Shown here piece by piece: positions 1 to 6,388 of a DNA stretch of 7,720 nucleotides (its first letter is position 1; each line of letters opens with the position of its first letter). The stretch is from positions 1-7,720 of the forward strand of contig JAKVCE010000092.1 in the NCBI GenBank assembly GCA_022447405.1, read 5' to 3'. The notes under the pieces were generated by a model. It was not told where the DNA came from. It searched no databases and saw only the letters and a list, made by a program, of their open reading frames with translations. The DNA is from Planctomycetota bacterium. GTDB lineage: Bacteria > Planctomycetota > UBA1135 > GCA-002686595. Both the position numbers and the translations under genes were made by a program.

Positions 1-612
1 GACGTTCTCGCGGTCGTGAGCTGTGAGCGCTCGGCGCTGCTCGCCGCTGAGCGGACGGCGCTCAACTTCATCCAGCGACTCAGCGGGGTCGCCACGCGGA
101 CCGCTGCCTTCGTGGCGCGGGCGGCGGGCGGCGCGCGCGTGCTGGACACTCGCAAGACCACCCCTGGGATGAGGCTCTTGGAGCGCTACGCTGTGCGCTG
201 CGGAGGGGGCGAGAACCACCGCTTCTCCCTCGCGGACGAGGTCATGATCAAGGACAACCACGCAGACCTCAGAGGGATCCCCCTCGAGGAGGTCGTACGG
301 GGTGCGCGGGCCAAAACGCCCGCGGACGTGCGGGTGACGGTTGAGGCGAGGGACCTGGCCGAGGCGCGCGCCGCGGTCGCGGGCGGCGCGGATGTCGTCC
401 TCCTCGACAACATCCAGCCGAGCGAGATGAGCGCGATGCTTGAGGAGCTGCGACCCCTCGCTGATGGGCGTGAGGTCGAGTTCGAGGCCTCGGGCGGCGT
501 CAGCTTGGAGAACATCGCCGAGGTCGCGGCCTCAGGCGTGGAGAGGGTCTCGGTGGGGGGACTGACGCATTCGGCGCCAGCGGTCGACCTCGCGCTGGAG
601 GTCTTGGGATGA
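1..612 (+). CDS. nadC: Quinolinate phosphoribosyltransferase (nicotinate-nucleotide pyrophosphorylase, decarboxylating), 3' part
   Basis: NadC converts quinolinate and PRPP to nicotinate mononucleotide, CO2 and pyrophosphate in cytosolic de novo NAD synthesis. The frame is open from base 1, so the gene begins upstream. The 203 visible residues are roughly the last 70% of a family that is usually about 280 residues, and the N-terminal sandwich domain is mostly missing. Family landmarks appear in order: ERTALNFIQRLSGVAT (residues 17-32 of the fragment), the phosphoribosyl/quinolinate-binding TRKTTPGMR (50-58), ENHR (71-74), MIKDNH (82-87) with the active-site Lys, VEARDLAEA (114-122), VLLDNI (133-138), EASGGV and a C-terminal VSVGGLTHSAPAVDL. 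These barrel-strand acidic and lysine residues are the known catalytic set. The stop overlaps the next start as ATGA, suggesting translational coupling. The assignment is secure; only the upstream extent is unknown. Confidence 0.97.
   Translation, partial: DVLAVVSCERSALLAAERTALNFIQRLSGVATRTAAFVARAAGGARVLDTRKTTPGMRLLERYAVRCGGGENHRFSLADEVMIKDNHADLRGIPLEEVVRGARAKTPADVRVTVEARDLAEARAAVAGGADVVLLDNIQPSEMSAMLEELRPLADGREVEFEASGGVSLENIAEVAASGVERVSVGGLTHSAPAVDLALEVLG
597..601 (+). promoter_or_regulatory. Shine-Dalgarno GGAGG for the HATPase gene
   Basis: A full GGAGG lies inside the end of nadC, 7 bases before the ATG at 609. This is the best ribosome binding site in the window. It supports that start and independent re-initiation within the ATGA overlap. 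Confidence 0.75.
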
Positions 613-1097
613 ACCGCCTCGTGATCGATCGCGCCAAGCCGGGCTCCCTCGGGGTCAAGTTCCCGGCCTCGCATGACCAGGGGATCCTCTGTCGCAGGCT
701 GCTCGAGTCCCATGGGCGTGACGTCGGTCTCCCGGAGGGTGAGGAGTCCGTCCTGCAGCTGGTCACGAGCGAGCTCCTGACGAACGCGATCGACCACGGC
801 GGCGGGGGCGGCGCGCGGGACTTCAAAGACCTCGCGGTAGATGTCCGGCTTCACGCGCGCCTCACGGTCGACCGCGAGGGGTGGGCGCTCGAGGTCACAG
901 ACCGCGGCGGCGGGGACCCGGAAGAGCTCCGACCCTTCCTCGATCCAGACGGCCTCCCGGACTTAGAGGACGAGCGCGGGCGTGGCTTCTTCCTCCTCGC
1001 GCAGAGCGTGGAGTCCTTGACGGTGGAAGAGAGCCCCGCTGGAGACGGCCTCACCTTCCGGGCCGAGCGCCGCTACGACGGGGGGTCCGAGGCTTGA
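609..1097 (+). CDS. RsbW/SpoIIAB-like HATPase (anti-sigma-factor-type serine kinase family)
   Basis: This is a 162-residue single-domain GHKL ATPase of the HATPase_c_2 type, the fold of anti-sigma kinases such as RsbW and SpoIIAB. The N-box is SELLTNAIDHG, with Glu55, Asn59 (Mg-ATP ligand) and His63. The G1 box is VTDRGGG (96-102) around Asp98, and the G2 region is DERGRGFFLL (121-130). There is no His phosphoacceptor domain, sensor or membrane segment, so it is not a normal histidine kinase. The family binds or phosphorylates partner proteins such as STAS anti-anti-sigma factors, but no sigma factor or STAS protein is in view, so the partner is unknown. A run of five glycines follows the N-box where the ATP lid begins. 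It overlaps nadC (ATGA) and the VanZ-like gene (TTGA), so it is probably co-translated with both. The family call is firm; the anti-sigma role is inference. Confidence 0.85.
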   Translation: MNRLVIDRAKPGSLGVKFPASHDQGILCRRLLESHGRDVGLPEGEESVLQLVTSELLTNAIDHGGGGGARDFKDLAVDVRLHARLTVDREGWALEVTDRGGGDPEELRPFLDPDGLPDLEDERGRGFFLLAQSVESLTVEESPAGDGLTFRAERRYDGGSEA

Positions 1098-1624
1098 GCG
1101 AGTCCGTCGCTCCTGAGCGCGGCTTCAGGGCGGCCTTGCGTTGGCTGGGACAGGGGCTCTTGAGCCTCCCGACGACCGCTGCCCTCGCGCTGGTCCTCGG
1201 CTGGTCCTACCTGATGTACTGGGCCGTGACCCTCCCGAGCGAGGAGCTGGAGGGCGTGTACTACCTCAAGAGCTTCGTGAACGACCTCGGCCACGCGCCG
1301 CTCTTCGGTCTCTGGATCCTTTGGATGCTGCCGCTCTTACCGCGCAGAGGTGACTGGGTCGTGCTCGGTAGCAAGGCCTGGCTCGCCCTCATCACCCTCG
1401 CGCTCTTGGGCGGCGCGGGAACCGAGTATCTGCAGGGCTCCATCCCTGGACGCACCGCCTCCTGGGCTGATGTGCTCACCGATGTGGTCGGCGCGGCGAG
1501 CGTCCTGTGGGTCGCGAGCTATCTCGGGACACCGGACGCGACCGAGGAGGGGACGCGCTCACGCCTCACCCGGGGGCTTCTGGCCTGCTGTGCCTCCGCC
1601 CTGCTTGCTACCTTCACCGTATGA
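1094..1624 (+). CDS. VanZ-like family membrane protein
   Basis: This 176-residue integral membrane protein has about five hydrophobic segments: roughly 27-46, 66-82, 94-112, 126-144 and 160-176. The VanZ-like pattern is clear. It has FVNDLGHAPLFG with His67 at the start of helix 2, then TEYLQGSIPGRTASWADVL with Glu111, Gln114, Arg120 and Asp126, followed by a small-residue helix (DVVGAAS). VanZ confers low-level teicoplanin resistance in some Gram-positives, but most family members are uncharacterised, so resistance is not claimed here. I chose the TTG at 1094, which forms a TTGA overlap with the preceding stop. A GTG at 881 in the same frame would overlap the HATPase by more than 200 bases and add an arginine/proline-rich shadow sequence. 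A G-run at 1080-1085, 8 bases before the TTG, may serve as a weak ribosome site. Confidence 0.82.
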   Translation: MSESVAPERGFRAALRWLGQGLLSLPTTAALALVLGWSYLMYWAVTLPSEELEGVYYLKSFVNDLGHAPLFGLWILWMLPLLPRRGDWVVLGSKAWLALITLALLGGAGTEYLQGSIPGRTASWADVLTDVVGAASVLWVASYLGTPDATEEGTRSRLTRGLLACCASALLATFTV

Positions 1625-1666
1625 CGTCACCCTGTTCGCCTCGAATCCCAGCCTAGAGCCTCCCCC
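1625..1666 (+). other. Short gap between the VanZ-like gene and purB
   Basis: These 42 bases separate the VanZ-like stop from the purB TTG, and both genes lie in the same reading frame. I see no Shine-Dalgarno match, no convincing promoter and no hairpin. The stretch just before the TTG is pyrimidine-rich (TCCCCC). The genes are probably on one transcript. Confidence 0.5.
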
Positions 1667-3100
1667 TTGAGCGATCCCAAGAGCTACTCCAGCCCCCTCG
1701 CGGGCCGCTACGCGTCCGAAGCGATGCGCCACCTCTTCTCTGCGGAGAAGAAGTTCACGACCTGGCGAGAGCTGTGGCTGGCCCTCGCGGAGGGCGAGGC
1801 CGAGCTCGGCCTCCCGATCACGGAGGCGCAGCTGGCAGAGATGCGCGAGACCTTGGAAGACCTCGACCTCGAGGCCGCGGACCGCTACGAGCGCGAGCTG
1901 CGGCACGACGTCATGGCCCACGTCCACGCCTGGGGAGACCAGTGCCCCGAGGCGCGGCCGATCCTTCACCTCGGCGCGACCTCCTGCTACGTCACGGACA
2001 ACACCGACCTGATCCTCCTGCGGGACGCCCTCGCCCTCGTGAAGGCTCAGCTCGTGAGCGTCATCGCCAACCTGCGCGACTTCGCGATGGAGTGGCGCGA
2101 GCTGCCGACCCTGGGCTTCACGCACTTCCAGCCCGCGCAAGCCACGACCGTCGGCAAGCGCGCCTGCCTCTGGATGCAGGACTTCCTCCACGACCTCGAG
2201 GACCTCGAGCACGCGGAGACGATGATCCGCTTCCGCGGAGTGAAGGGGACCACCGGGACCCAGACCTCCTTCTTGCAGCTCTTCTCGGATGACCACGCGA
2301 AGGTGCGCGAGCTCGATGAGCTCGTCACCAAGAAGATGGGCTTCGACCGCGTCTTCGGCGTCACGGGCCAGACCTACCCGCGCCAGCTCGACTTCCGCGT
2401 CGGTCAGGTCCTCTCGAGCGTCGCGCAGACCGCGCACAAGTTCGGCACGGACCTCCGGCTCCTCGCGAACCGCCGCGAGCTGGAGGAGCCCTTCGGGAAG
2501 AAGCAGATCGGCTCCTCCGCGATGCCCTGGAAGCGCAACCCGATGCGCTCTGAGCGGATCTGCTCTCTCGCGCGGCTCACGATCAGCCTCTTGGACTCGA
2601 CCGCGCAGACCGCGGCGACCCAGTGGCTTGAGCGCACCCTCGATGACTCCGCGAACCGCCGCGTCGTCTTGCCGGAGATGTTCCTCTCCACGGACGCGAC
2701 CCTGAACCTCTGCCTCGACGTCACGAGCGGCCTCGTGGTGAACCCCGCGATCGTCCGCGCGCGCCTCGACGAGGAGCTCCCCTTCCTCGCCTCGGAGTCC
2801 TTGATGATGGCGGCGGTGAAGCAGGGCGGCGACCGGCAGGACATCCACGAGGCGATCCGCATGGCGAGCCACGCCGCCGCGCAGGAGATCAAGGAGGGTC
2901 GCCCGAACGACCTCAAGGAGCGCTTGAAGAACGAGCCGCTCCTCGCCTGTGTGAAAGATCAGGTGGACGAGATCCTCGACCCGTCACTGCACATCGGCCG
3001 CGCCGCTGAGCAGGTCGTCGAGTTCGTCGAGGCTGAGGTCACGCCCGTCCTCGAGCGCCTCTCGGACTGCCTCGGCGCCGAGGGCGAGGTCAACGTTTGA
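1667..3100 (+). CDS. purB: Adenylosuccinate lyase, eukaryote (metazoan)-type
   Basis: PurB cleaves SAICAR to AICAR and adenylosuccinate to AMP, releasing fumarate, as a cytosolic homotetramer in purine synthesis. The fumarase/aspartase superfamily signature GSSAMPWKRNPMRSE is at 282-296, with the mobile-loop catalytic Ser at 283 or 284. The general-acid His153 sits in TLGFTHFQPAQ, and RHDVMAHVH (79-87) holds another active-site His. From memory, long blocks match animal ADSL closely: SPLAGRYAS near the N-terminus, HLGATSCYVTDNTDLI, FRGVKGTTGTQTSFLQLF and ERTLDDSANRR. The 477-residue length is close to the about 484 of human ADSL, whereas the common bacterial PurB is shorter and more divergent. 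The TTG start is forced: after the in-frame stop at 1622-1624 there is no ATG or GTG, and the next ATG (codon 20) would remove the conserved SPLAGRYAS block. No ribosome site is visible. The end overlaps the next gene as TTGA. Confidence 0.97.
   Translation: MSDPKSYSSPLAGRYASEAMRHLFSAEKKFTTWRELWLALAEGEAELGLPITEAQLAEMRETLEDLDLEAADRYERELRHDVMAHVHAWGDQCPEARPILHLGATSCYVTDNTDLILLRDALALVKAQLVSVIANLRDFAMEWRELPTLGFTHFQPAQATTVGKRACLWMQDFLHDLEDLEHAETMIRFRGVKGTTGTQTSFLQLFSDDHAKVRELDELVTKKMGFDRVFGVTGQTYPRQLDFRVGQVLSSVAQTAHKFGTDLRLLANRRELEEPFGKKQIGSSAMPWKRNPMRSERICSLARLTISLLDSTAQTAATQWLERTLDDSANRRVVLPEMFLSTDATLNLCLDVTSGLVVNPAIVRARLDEELPFLASESLMMAAVKQGGDRQDIHEAIRMASHAAAQEIKEGRPNDLKERLKNEPLLACVKDQVDEILDPSLHIGRAAEQVVEFVEAEVTPVLERLSDCLGAEGEVNV
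3086..3089 (+). promoter_or_regulatory. Shine-Dalgarno GAGG supporting the TTG start at 3097
   Basis: GAGG within the last codons of purB lies 7 bases before the TTG at 3097. The spacing is good and supports that non-ATG start within the TTGA overlap. Confidence 0.55.
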
Positions 3101-3981
3101 GGATCGGCCTCGCGCTGGCGCTGCTCGCGGCCTGCGCTGCGCCGGGCTCTCCCGAAGCCCTCACTGCAGAGGTCGCGCAGTCGCAGGAGTCGACGCTGCG
3201 CGTGATGGCCTTCAACCTGCGCTACAAGGGCGGGGACAGGGCTCCGAACGATTGGGCGAGCAGGCTGCCTGTAGCGGTGGAGCAGATCGAGCTCGAGCGG
3301 CCAGACCTGATCGGGACGCAAGAGGGGCTGCACTCGCAGCTCGTCGACCTCGAGCGAGAGCTGGAGAGCTACCGCTGGGTCGGTCAGGGCAGAGAGGGGG
3401 GCAGCCACGGCGAGTACATGGCGATCTTCTATCGCACGGAGCGCCTCGAGCTCCTGGAGTACGACCACTACTGGCTCTCGGACACTCCTGAGGTGGTCGG
3501 GTCGAAGACCTGGGGGAACGACTGCGTGCGCATGACGACTTGGGCGAGGTTCCTCGACCGAGTGACGGGCGAGCGCTTCGTCCACGTCAACACGCACTTC
3601 GATCACCAGGTGGAGGCGGCGCGGGTGAAGAGCGCGGAGCTCATGGCGGAGCGGGTCAAGCGCTTCGGCAGGCGGCGCGTCATCCTCACGGGGGACTTCA
3701 ACTGCACAGGAGGGGAGAGCGATGCGTGGCGAGCGCTCGTGGAGGATGGCCCTTACGAGGACGCCTGGGAGACCGCGGCGGAGCGCGGCCCTGACATCAA
3801 CACCTTCCACGGCTGGGGTCCGCCCAGAGAGGGAGAGCGCCGCATCGACTGGGTCCTCCACCGCGGCGAGCTCACCACCCTCTCAGCGAAGGTCTGCACC
3901 TATGGCCGGGACGGGCTCTGGCCCAGCGATCACTTCCCCGTGCTCGCCGTCTTCAGCCTCGCTGGAGCCGAAGAGGGCTGA
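3097..3981 (+). CDS. Endonuclease/exonuclease/phosphatase (EEP) family lipoprotein
   Basis: This 294-residue protein begins with a lipoprotein signal: one Arg, a hydrophobic stretch and the lipobox LAAC with Cys13. A low-complexity linker runs to about residue 33. The mature part should therefore be lipid-anchored outside the cytoplasm. The remainder is an EEP phosphohydrolase domain (DNase I / sphingomyelinase / inositol-phosphatase fold). Its metal and catalytic residues are visible in order: MAFNLRY with Asn40, TQEGL with Glu76, NTHFDH with His167, LTGDFNC with Asp200 and Asn202, RIDWV with Asp251, and SDHFPV with Asp278-His279. All are intact, so it should be an active Mg-dependent phosphodiesterase or phosphatase. 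The substrate could be nucleic acid, a phospholipid or a sugar phosphate, and the sequence does not decide. The TTG start overlaps the purB stop and is the one that gives the signal peptide. Good match to the family; specific function unknown. Confidence 0.88.
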   Translation: MRIGLALALLAACAAPGSPEALTAEVAQSQESTLRVMAFNLRYKGGDRAPNDWASRLPVAVEQIELERPDLIGTQEGLHSQLVDLERELESYRWVGQGREGGSHGEYMAIFYRTERLELLEYDHYWLSDTPEVVGSKTWGNDCVRMTTWARFLDRVTGERFVHVNTHFDHQVEAARVKSAELMAERVKRFGRRRVILTGDFNCTGGESDAWRALVEDGPYEDAWETAAERGPDINTFHGWGPPREGERRIDWVLHRGELTTLSAKVCTYGRDGLWPSDHFPVLAVFSLAGAEEG

Positions 3982-4087
3982 TCTCACCCCGCCCCGTTTG
4001 AAGGAATCGTCGCCTTAGGTCATCCTTCCCGCTTCGAGAGCCCGCGCGACGCTCGCGCGGTCCCAAATCCCCACCCCCGCACACGAG
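3982..4087 (+). other. Intergenic region, probable transcription-unit boundary
   Basis: This is the largest gap in the first 6.3 kb. It contains one strong GC hairpin (4042-4060) and a weak 6-base inverted repeat, GAAGGA at 4000-4005 with TCCTTC at 4023-4028. A TTGAAG at 3998 has only a poor -10 candidate (CATCCT) 17 bases downstream, so I do not call a promoter. No Shine-Dalgarno sequence precedes the ATG at 4088; only GAG directly abuts it. Confidence 0.45.
4042..4060 (+). terminator. GC-rich hairpin, possible terminator or leader structure
   Basis: A perfect 8-base inverted repeat, CCGCGCGA / TCGCGCGG, closes a 3-base loop (CGC). No T-run follows (TCCCAAATCC), so it is not a standard intrinsic terminator. 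It lies after the lipoprotein gene and 27 bases before the next ATG. It may instead cause pausing, protect an mRNA end, or be a base-composition accident. Confidence 0.35.
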
Positions 4088-5236
4088 ATGGCAAGAGATC
4101 TGAACGTCGCCCTCATCGGCCAAGCCTTCATGGGCAAGGCTCACTCGAACGCCTGGAGCCAGGCGCCGCGCTTCTTCGACCTGCCGGTCAACCCGGTCAT
4201 GCACACGGTCGCAGCCAGGAACGCAGACACCCTCCCCGCCTTCGCCGATCGCTTCGGCTGGGCCAACTGGAGCACCAACGCGCGCGCGCTCGCGAAGAAC
4301 GATGAGATCCACCTCGTCGACGTCTCGACGCCCAACGACTCCCACCGCGCTCTCTCTGTCGCGATGCTCGAGGCCGGCAAGCACGTCGCCTGTGAGAAGC
4401 CCCTCGCTGGCACCCTCGATGAGGCGCGCGAGATGCGCGACGCCGCCCGCAAGGCGAAGAGCTCTAAGACCTTCGTCTGGTACAACTACCGCCGCTGCCC
4501 CGCGGTGGCGCTCGCCTACAACCTGATCCGCTCGGGCAAGATCGGGGAGATCTACCACGTGCGCGCGAGCTACCTGCAGGGCTGGGGCGGCCCGGACACG
4601 CCGCTCCTCTGGCGCTTCAAGAAGGGCGCAGCGGGCTCTGGAGCGCACGGCGACCTCAACGCTCACATCATCGACCTCGCGCGCTTCCTGACGGGAGACG
4701 AGGTCAAAGAGATCAACGGCGCCATCTGCAAGACCTTCGTCAAGGAGCGCAAGCGCCTCGACGGGCCTGGCAAGGGCAAGAGCACCGTCGACGACAGCGT
4801 CCAGTTCCTCGCGACCTTCAAGAAGGGCGCCACGGCCTCCTTCGAGGCGACGCGCCTCGCCGGCGGTCACTTCAACGACAACTCCATCGAGATCAACGGC
4901 ACCAAGGGCTCGATTCGCTGGTCCTTAGAGCGCCTGAACGAGCTGGAGTACTTCGACCTCTCCCAAGACGGGCGGACCCGCGGCTGGAGCAACATCATGG
5001 TGACGGACGCGGGGGATCACCCCTACGCCGAGGCCTGGTGGCCCGAGGGTCACATCATCGGCTACGAGCACAGCTTCACGAACCAGGTCGCAGACATCTG
5101 CCGCGTGATGGGGCGCAGGAAGCCCGCCATCCCGCTGCCTGACTTCGAAGACGCGTACCAGACTCAGCGGGTGCTTGAGGCCGCCCTCGTCGCCGCCAAG
5201 GCGCGCGAGACGGTCAAGATGTCCGAAGTGAAGTAA
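4088..5236 (+). CDS. Gfo/Idh/MocA family NAD(P)-dependent oxidoreductase
   Basis: This 382-residue cytosolic dehydrogenase has an N-terminal Rossmann domain starting VALIGQAFMGKAHSNAW (7-23). Its glycine motif is the GxxFMG variant common in one branch of the family. Next come VDVSTPNDSH (77-86) and the hallmark CEKPLAG (102-108) with Lys104, the conserved active-site lysine. The C-terminal alpha/beta domain holds GDLNAHIIDLARFLTG (188-203), with Asp189, His193 and Asp196 in the usual catalytic and substrate-binding helix. Members oxidise or reduce a hydroxyl of sugars, inositols or related polyols. There is no Tat or Sec signal at the N-terminus, unlike the exported members found in some planctomycetes. 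It is followed 62 bases later by a sugar isomerase-like gene, a frequent pairing for this family. The start ATG lacks a clear ribosome site but matches the family N-terminus. The substrate is unknown. Confidence 0.93.
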   Translation: MARDLNVALIGQAFMGKAHSNAWSQAPRFFDLPVNPVMHTVAARNADTLPAFADRFGWANWSTNARALAKNDEIHLVDVSTPNDSHRALSVAMLEAGKHVACEKPLAGTLDEAREMRDAARKAKSSKTFVWYNYRRCPAVALAYNLIRSGKIGEIYHVRASYLQGWGGPDTPLLWRFKKGAAGSGAHGDLNAHIIDLARFLTGDEVKEINGAICKTFVKERKRLDGPGKGKSTVDDSVQFLATFKKGATASFEATRLAGGHFNDNSIEINGTKGSIRWSLERLNELEYFDLSQDGRTRGWSNIMVTDAGDHPYAEAWWPEGHIIGYEHSFTNQVADICRVMGRRKPAIPLPDFEDAYQTQRVLEAALVAAKARETVKMSEVK

Positions 5237-5298
5237 AGTGAGCGGCCCGCGAGTGCGGGTGAACCAACCAGAACCAAAGCAGAACGGAGACTGAATCC
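5237..5298 (+). other. Short intergenic spacer with small hairpin
   Basis: These 62 bases contain a 5-base stem, CCCGC (5246-5250) with GCGGG (5255-5259), around a GAGT loop. An A-rich, C-rich stretch then leads to the next ribosome site. I see no promoter. It probably separates two cistrons of one operon. Confidence 0.4.
5286..5289 (+). promoter_or_regulatory. Shine-Dalgarno GGAG for the isomerase gene
   Basis: GGAG lies 9 bases before the ATG at 5299 in an otherwise A-rich leader, supporting that start. Confidence 0.6.
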
Positions 5299-6345
5299 AT
5301 GGCGCGTCCCCTTTGCCTCTTCACTGGTCAGTGGGCTGACCTCCCCCTCGAGACCCTCGCCGAGAAGGCGAAGTCCTTCGGCTACGAAGGCCTGGAGCTC
5401 GCGTGCTGGGGCGACCACTTCGACGTCCAGCGCGCGCTCAAAGAGGACAGCTACTGCCAGGAGCACTGGGAGCTCTTGCAGTCCAAGGGCGTCCTCTCCT
5501 ACGCGACCAGCACCCACCTCGTGGGCCAAGCCGTGTGTGACCTCATCGACGAGCGTCACAAGGCGATCCTGCCCGACTACGTCTGGGGCGACGGTGACCC
5601 GGAGGGCGTCCGGCAGCGCGCCGCCGAGGAGGTGAAGGACACCGCCCGCGCCACGCGCAAGTTCTTCGACTGCGCGCCGGAGCCCGTGAAGAGCTACATC
5701 GAGCGCCGCGGCTACTGCGTCGTGAACGGCTTCACCGGGTCGAGCATCTGGCACGCCCTCTACGGCTTCCCGCCCTTCACCGAGGGGATGATCGACGCCG
5801 GCTTCGAGGACTTCGCCGCCCGCTGGACCCCGATCTTCGACGTCTTCGAGGAGGAGGGCTGCAAGTTCGCCCTCGAGGTGCACCCCACGGAGATCGCCTT
5901 CGACACGGCGTCTTCGCGCCGCTCCCTGGAGGCCGTCAACAACCACCCGGCCTACGGCTTCAACTTCGACCCCTCACACTTCGGCTACCAGCACGCGGAC
6001 TACCTCGGCTTCATCAAGGAGTTCGCCGACAAGATCTACAACGTCCACGTGAAGGACGTCTGGTGGTCGGACAAGCCCGCGGATGCCGGAGTGTTCGGTG
6101 GCCACGCGGCCTTCGGCACCAACGGTCGCTACTGGGAGTTCGCCTCCCCTGGCCGCGGCAAGATCGACTTCGAGGGCATCATCCGCCAGCTCAACCACTG
6201 CAACTATGACGGTCCGCTGACCGTCGAGTGGGAGGACTGCGGCATGGACCGCGAGCACGGCGCCGCCGAGGCGGCGGAGCTCGTGAAGCGCCTCGACTTC
6301 AAGCCCTTCATGGGCGCCTTCGACGCCGCCTTCAGCGAAGACTGA
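5299..6345 (+). CDS. Sugar phosphate isomerase/epimerase family protein (xylose isomerase-like TIM barrel)
   Basis: This 348-residue protein matches the AP-endonuclease-2 / xylose-isomerase-like TIM-barrel family. The first strand and helix are visible in the N-terminal FTGQWADLPLETLAEKAKSFGYEGLELA. Probable divalent-metal ligands fall at the expected strand ends: Glu193 in ALEVHPTEIAFD, Asp224 with His227 in NFDPSHFGYQHAD, His250 in IYNVHVKD, and Glu310 in LTVEWEDCG. An insertion between about residues 118 and 165 (FDCAPEPVKSY to FPPFTEG) is not part of the minimal barrel and may shape the active site. Such proteins isomerise or epimerise sugars, keto-sugars or inosose-type intermediates, and they often sit beside Gfo/Idh/MocA oxidoreductases, as here. 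No signal peptide is seen, so it is cytosolic. The exact reaction is unknown, and an epimerase, isomerase or dehydratase role is possible. Confidence 0.92.
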   Translation: MARPLCLFTGQWADLPLETLAEKAKSFGYEGLELACWGDHFDVQRALKEDSYCQEHWELLQSKGVLSYATSTHLVGQAVCDLIDERHKAILPDYVWGDGDPEGVRQRAAEEVKDTARATRKFFDCAPEPVKSYIERRGYCVVNGFTGSSIWHALYGFPPFTEGMIDAGFEDFAARWTPIFDVFEEEGCKFALEVHPTEIAFDTASSRRSLEAVNNHPAYGFNFDPSHFGYQHADYLGFIKEFADKIYNVHVKDVWWSDKPADAGVFGGHAAFGTNGRYWEFASPGRGKIDFEGIIRQLNHCNYDGPLTVEWEDCGMDREHGAAEAAELVKRLDFKPFMGAFDAAFSED

Positions 6346-6361
6346 TCCCTCGCTCAGGCAC

Positions 6362-6377
6362 GACCCTTGATCGGGTC
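6362..6377 (+). repeat. Inverted repeat 1 of the transporter leader
   Basis: GACCC (6362-6366) and GGGTC (6373-6377) form a perfect 5-base stem around TTGATC. It is 16 bases after the isomerase stop codon, has no T-run, and is short enough to be chance on its own. Confidence 0.35.
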
Positions 6378-6388
6378 CACCGCTTCCC

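Noticed and set aside
186..854. 222-codon minus-strand open frame across nadC and the HATPase
   Set aside because: It spans the junction of two well-supported + strand genes, and its product is Ser/Arg/Ala-rich without any motif.
881..1624. Longer version of the VanZ-like gene starting at GTG 881
   Set aside because: It would overlap the HATPase by more than 200 bases and add an Arg/Pro-rich tail that resembles a frame-shadow. The TTG at 1094 gives a clean family-sized protein.
1094..1624. Glycopeptide resistance gene vanZ
   Set aside because: The protein is only VanZ-like. No van cluster genes are nearby, and most members of this family have no link to resistance.
1559..2872. 437-codon open frame on the minus strand opposite purB
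   Set aside because: It is antisense to an unmistakable purB. Its product is rich in Arg, Glu, Leu, Val and His with no recognisable domain, as expected from mirrored CTC/GAG codons in GC-rich DNA.
2959..3861. 300-codon minus-strand open frame opposite the EEP lipoprotein
   Set aside because: It is antisense to a gene with an intact signal peptide and catalytic residues. Its composition is that of a shadow frame.
3998..4026. Possible sigma-70 promoter TTGAAG with CATCCT 17 bases later
   Set aside because: Only four of six -35 bases and three of six -10 bases match. A match this weak is expected by chance.
3953..4870. 305-codon minus-strand open frame covering the 3982-4087 gap and part of the oxidoreductase
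   Set aside because: It runs antisense through the Rossmann domain and has no recognisable domain or ribosome site.
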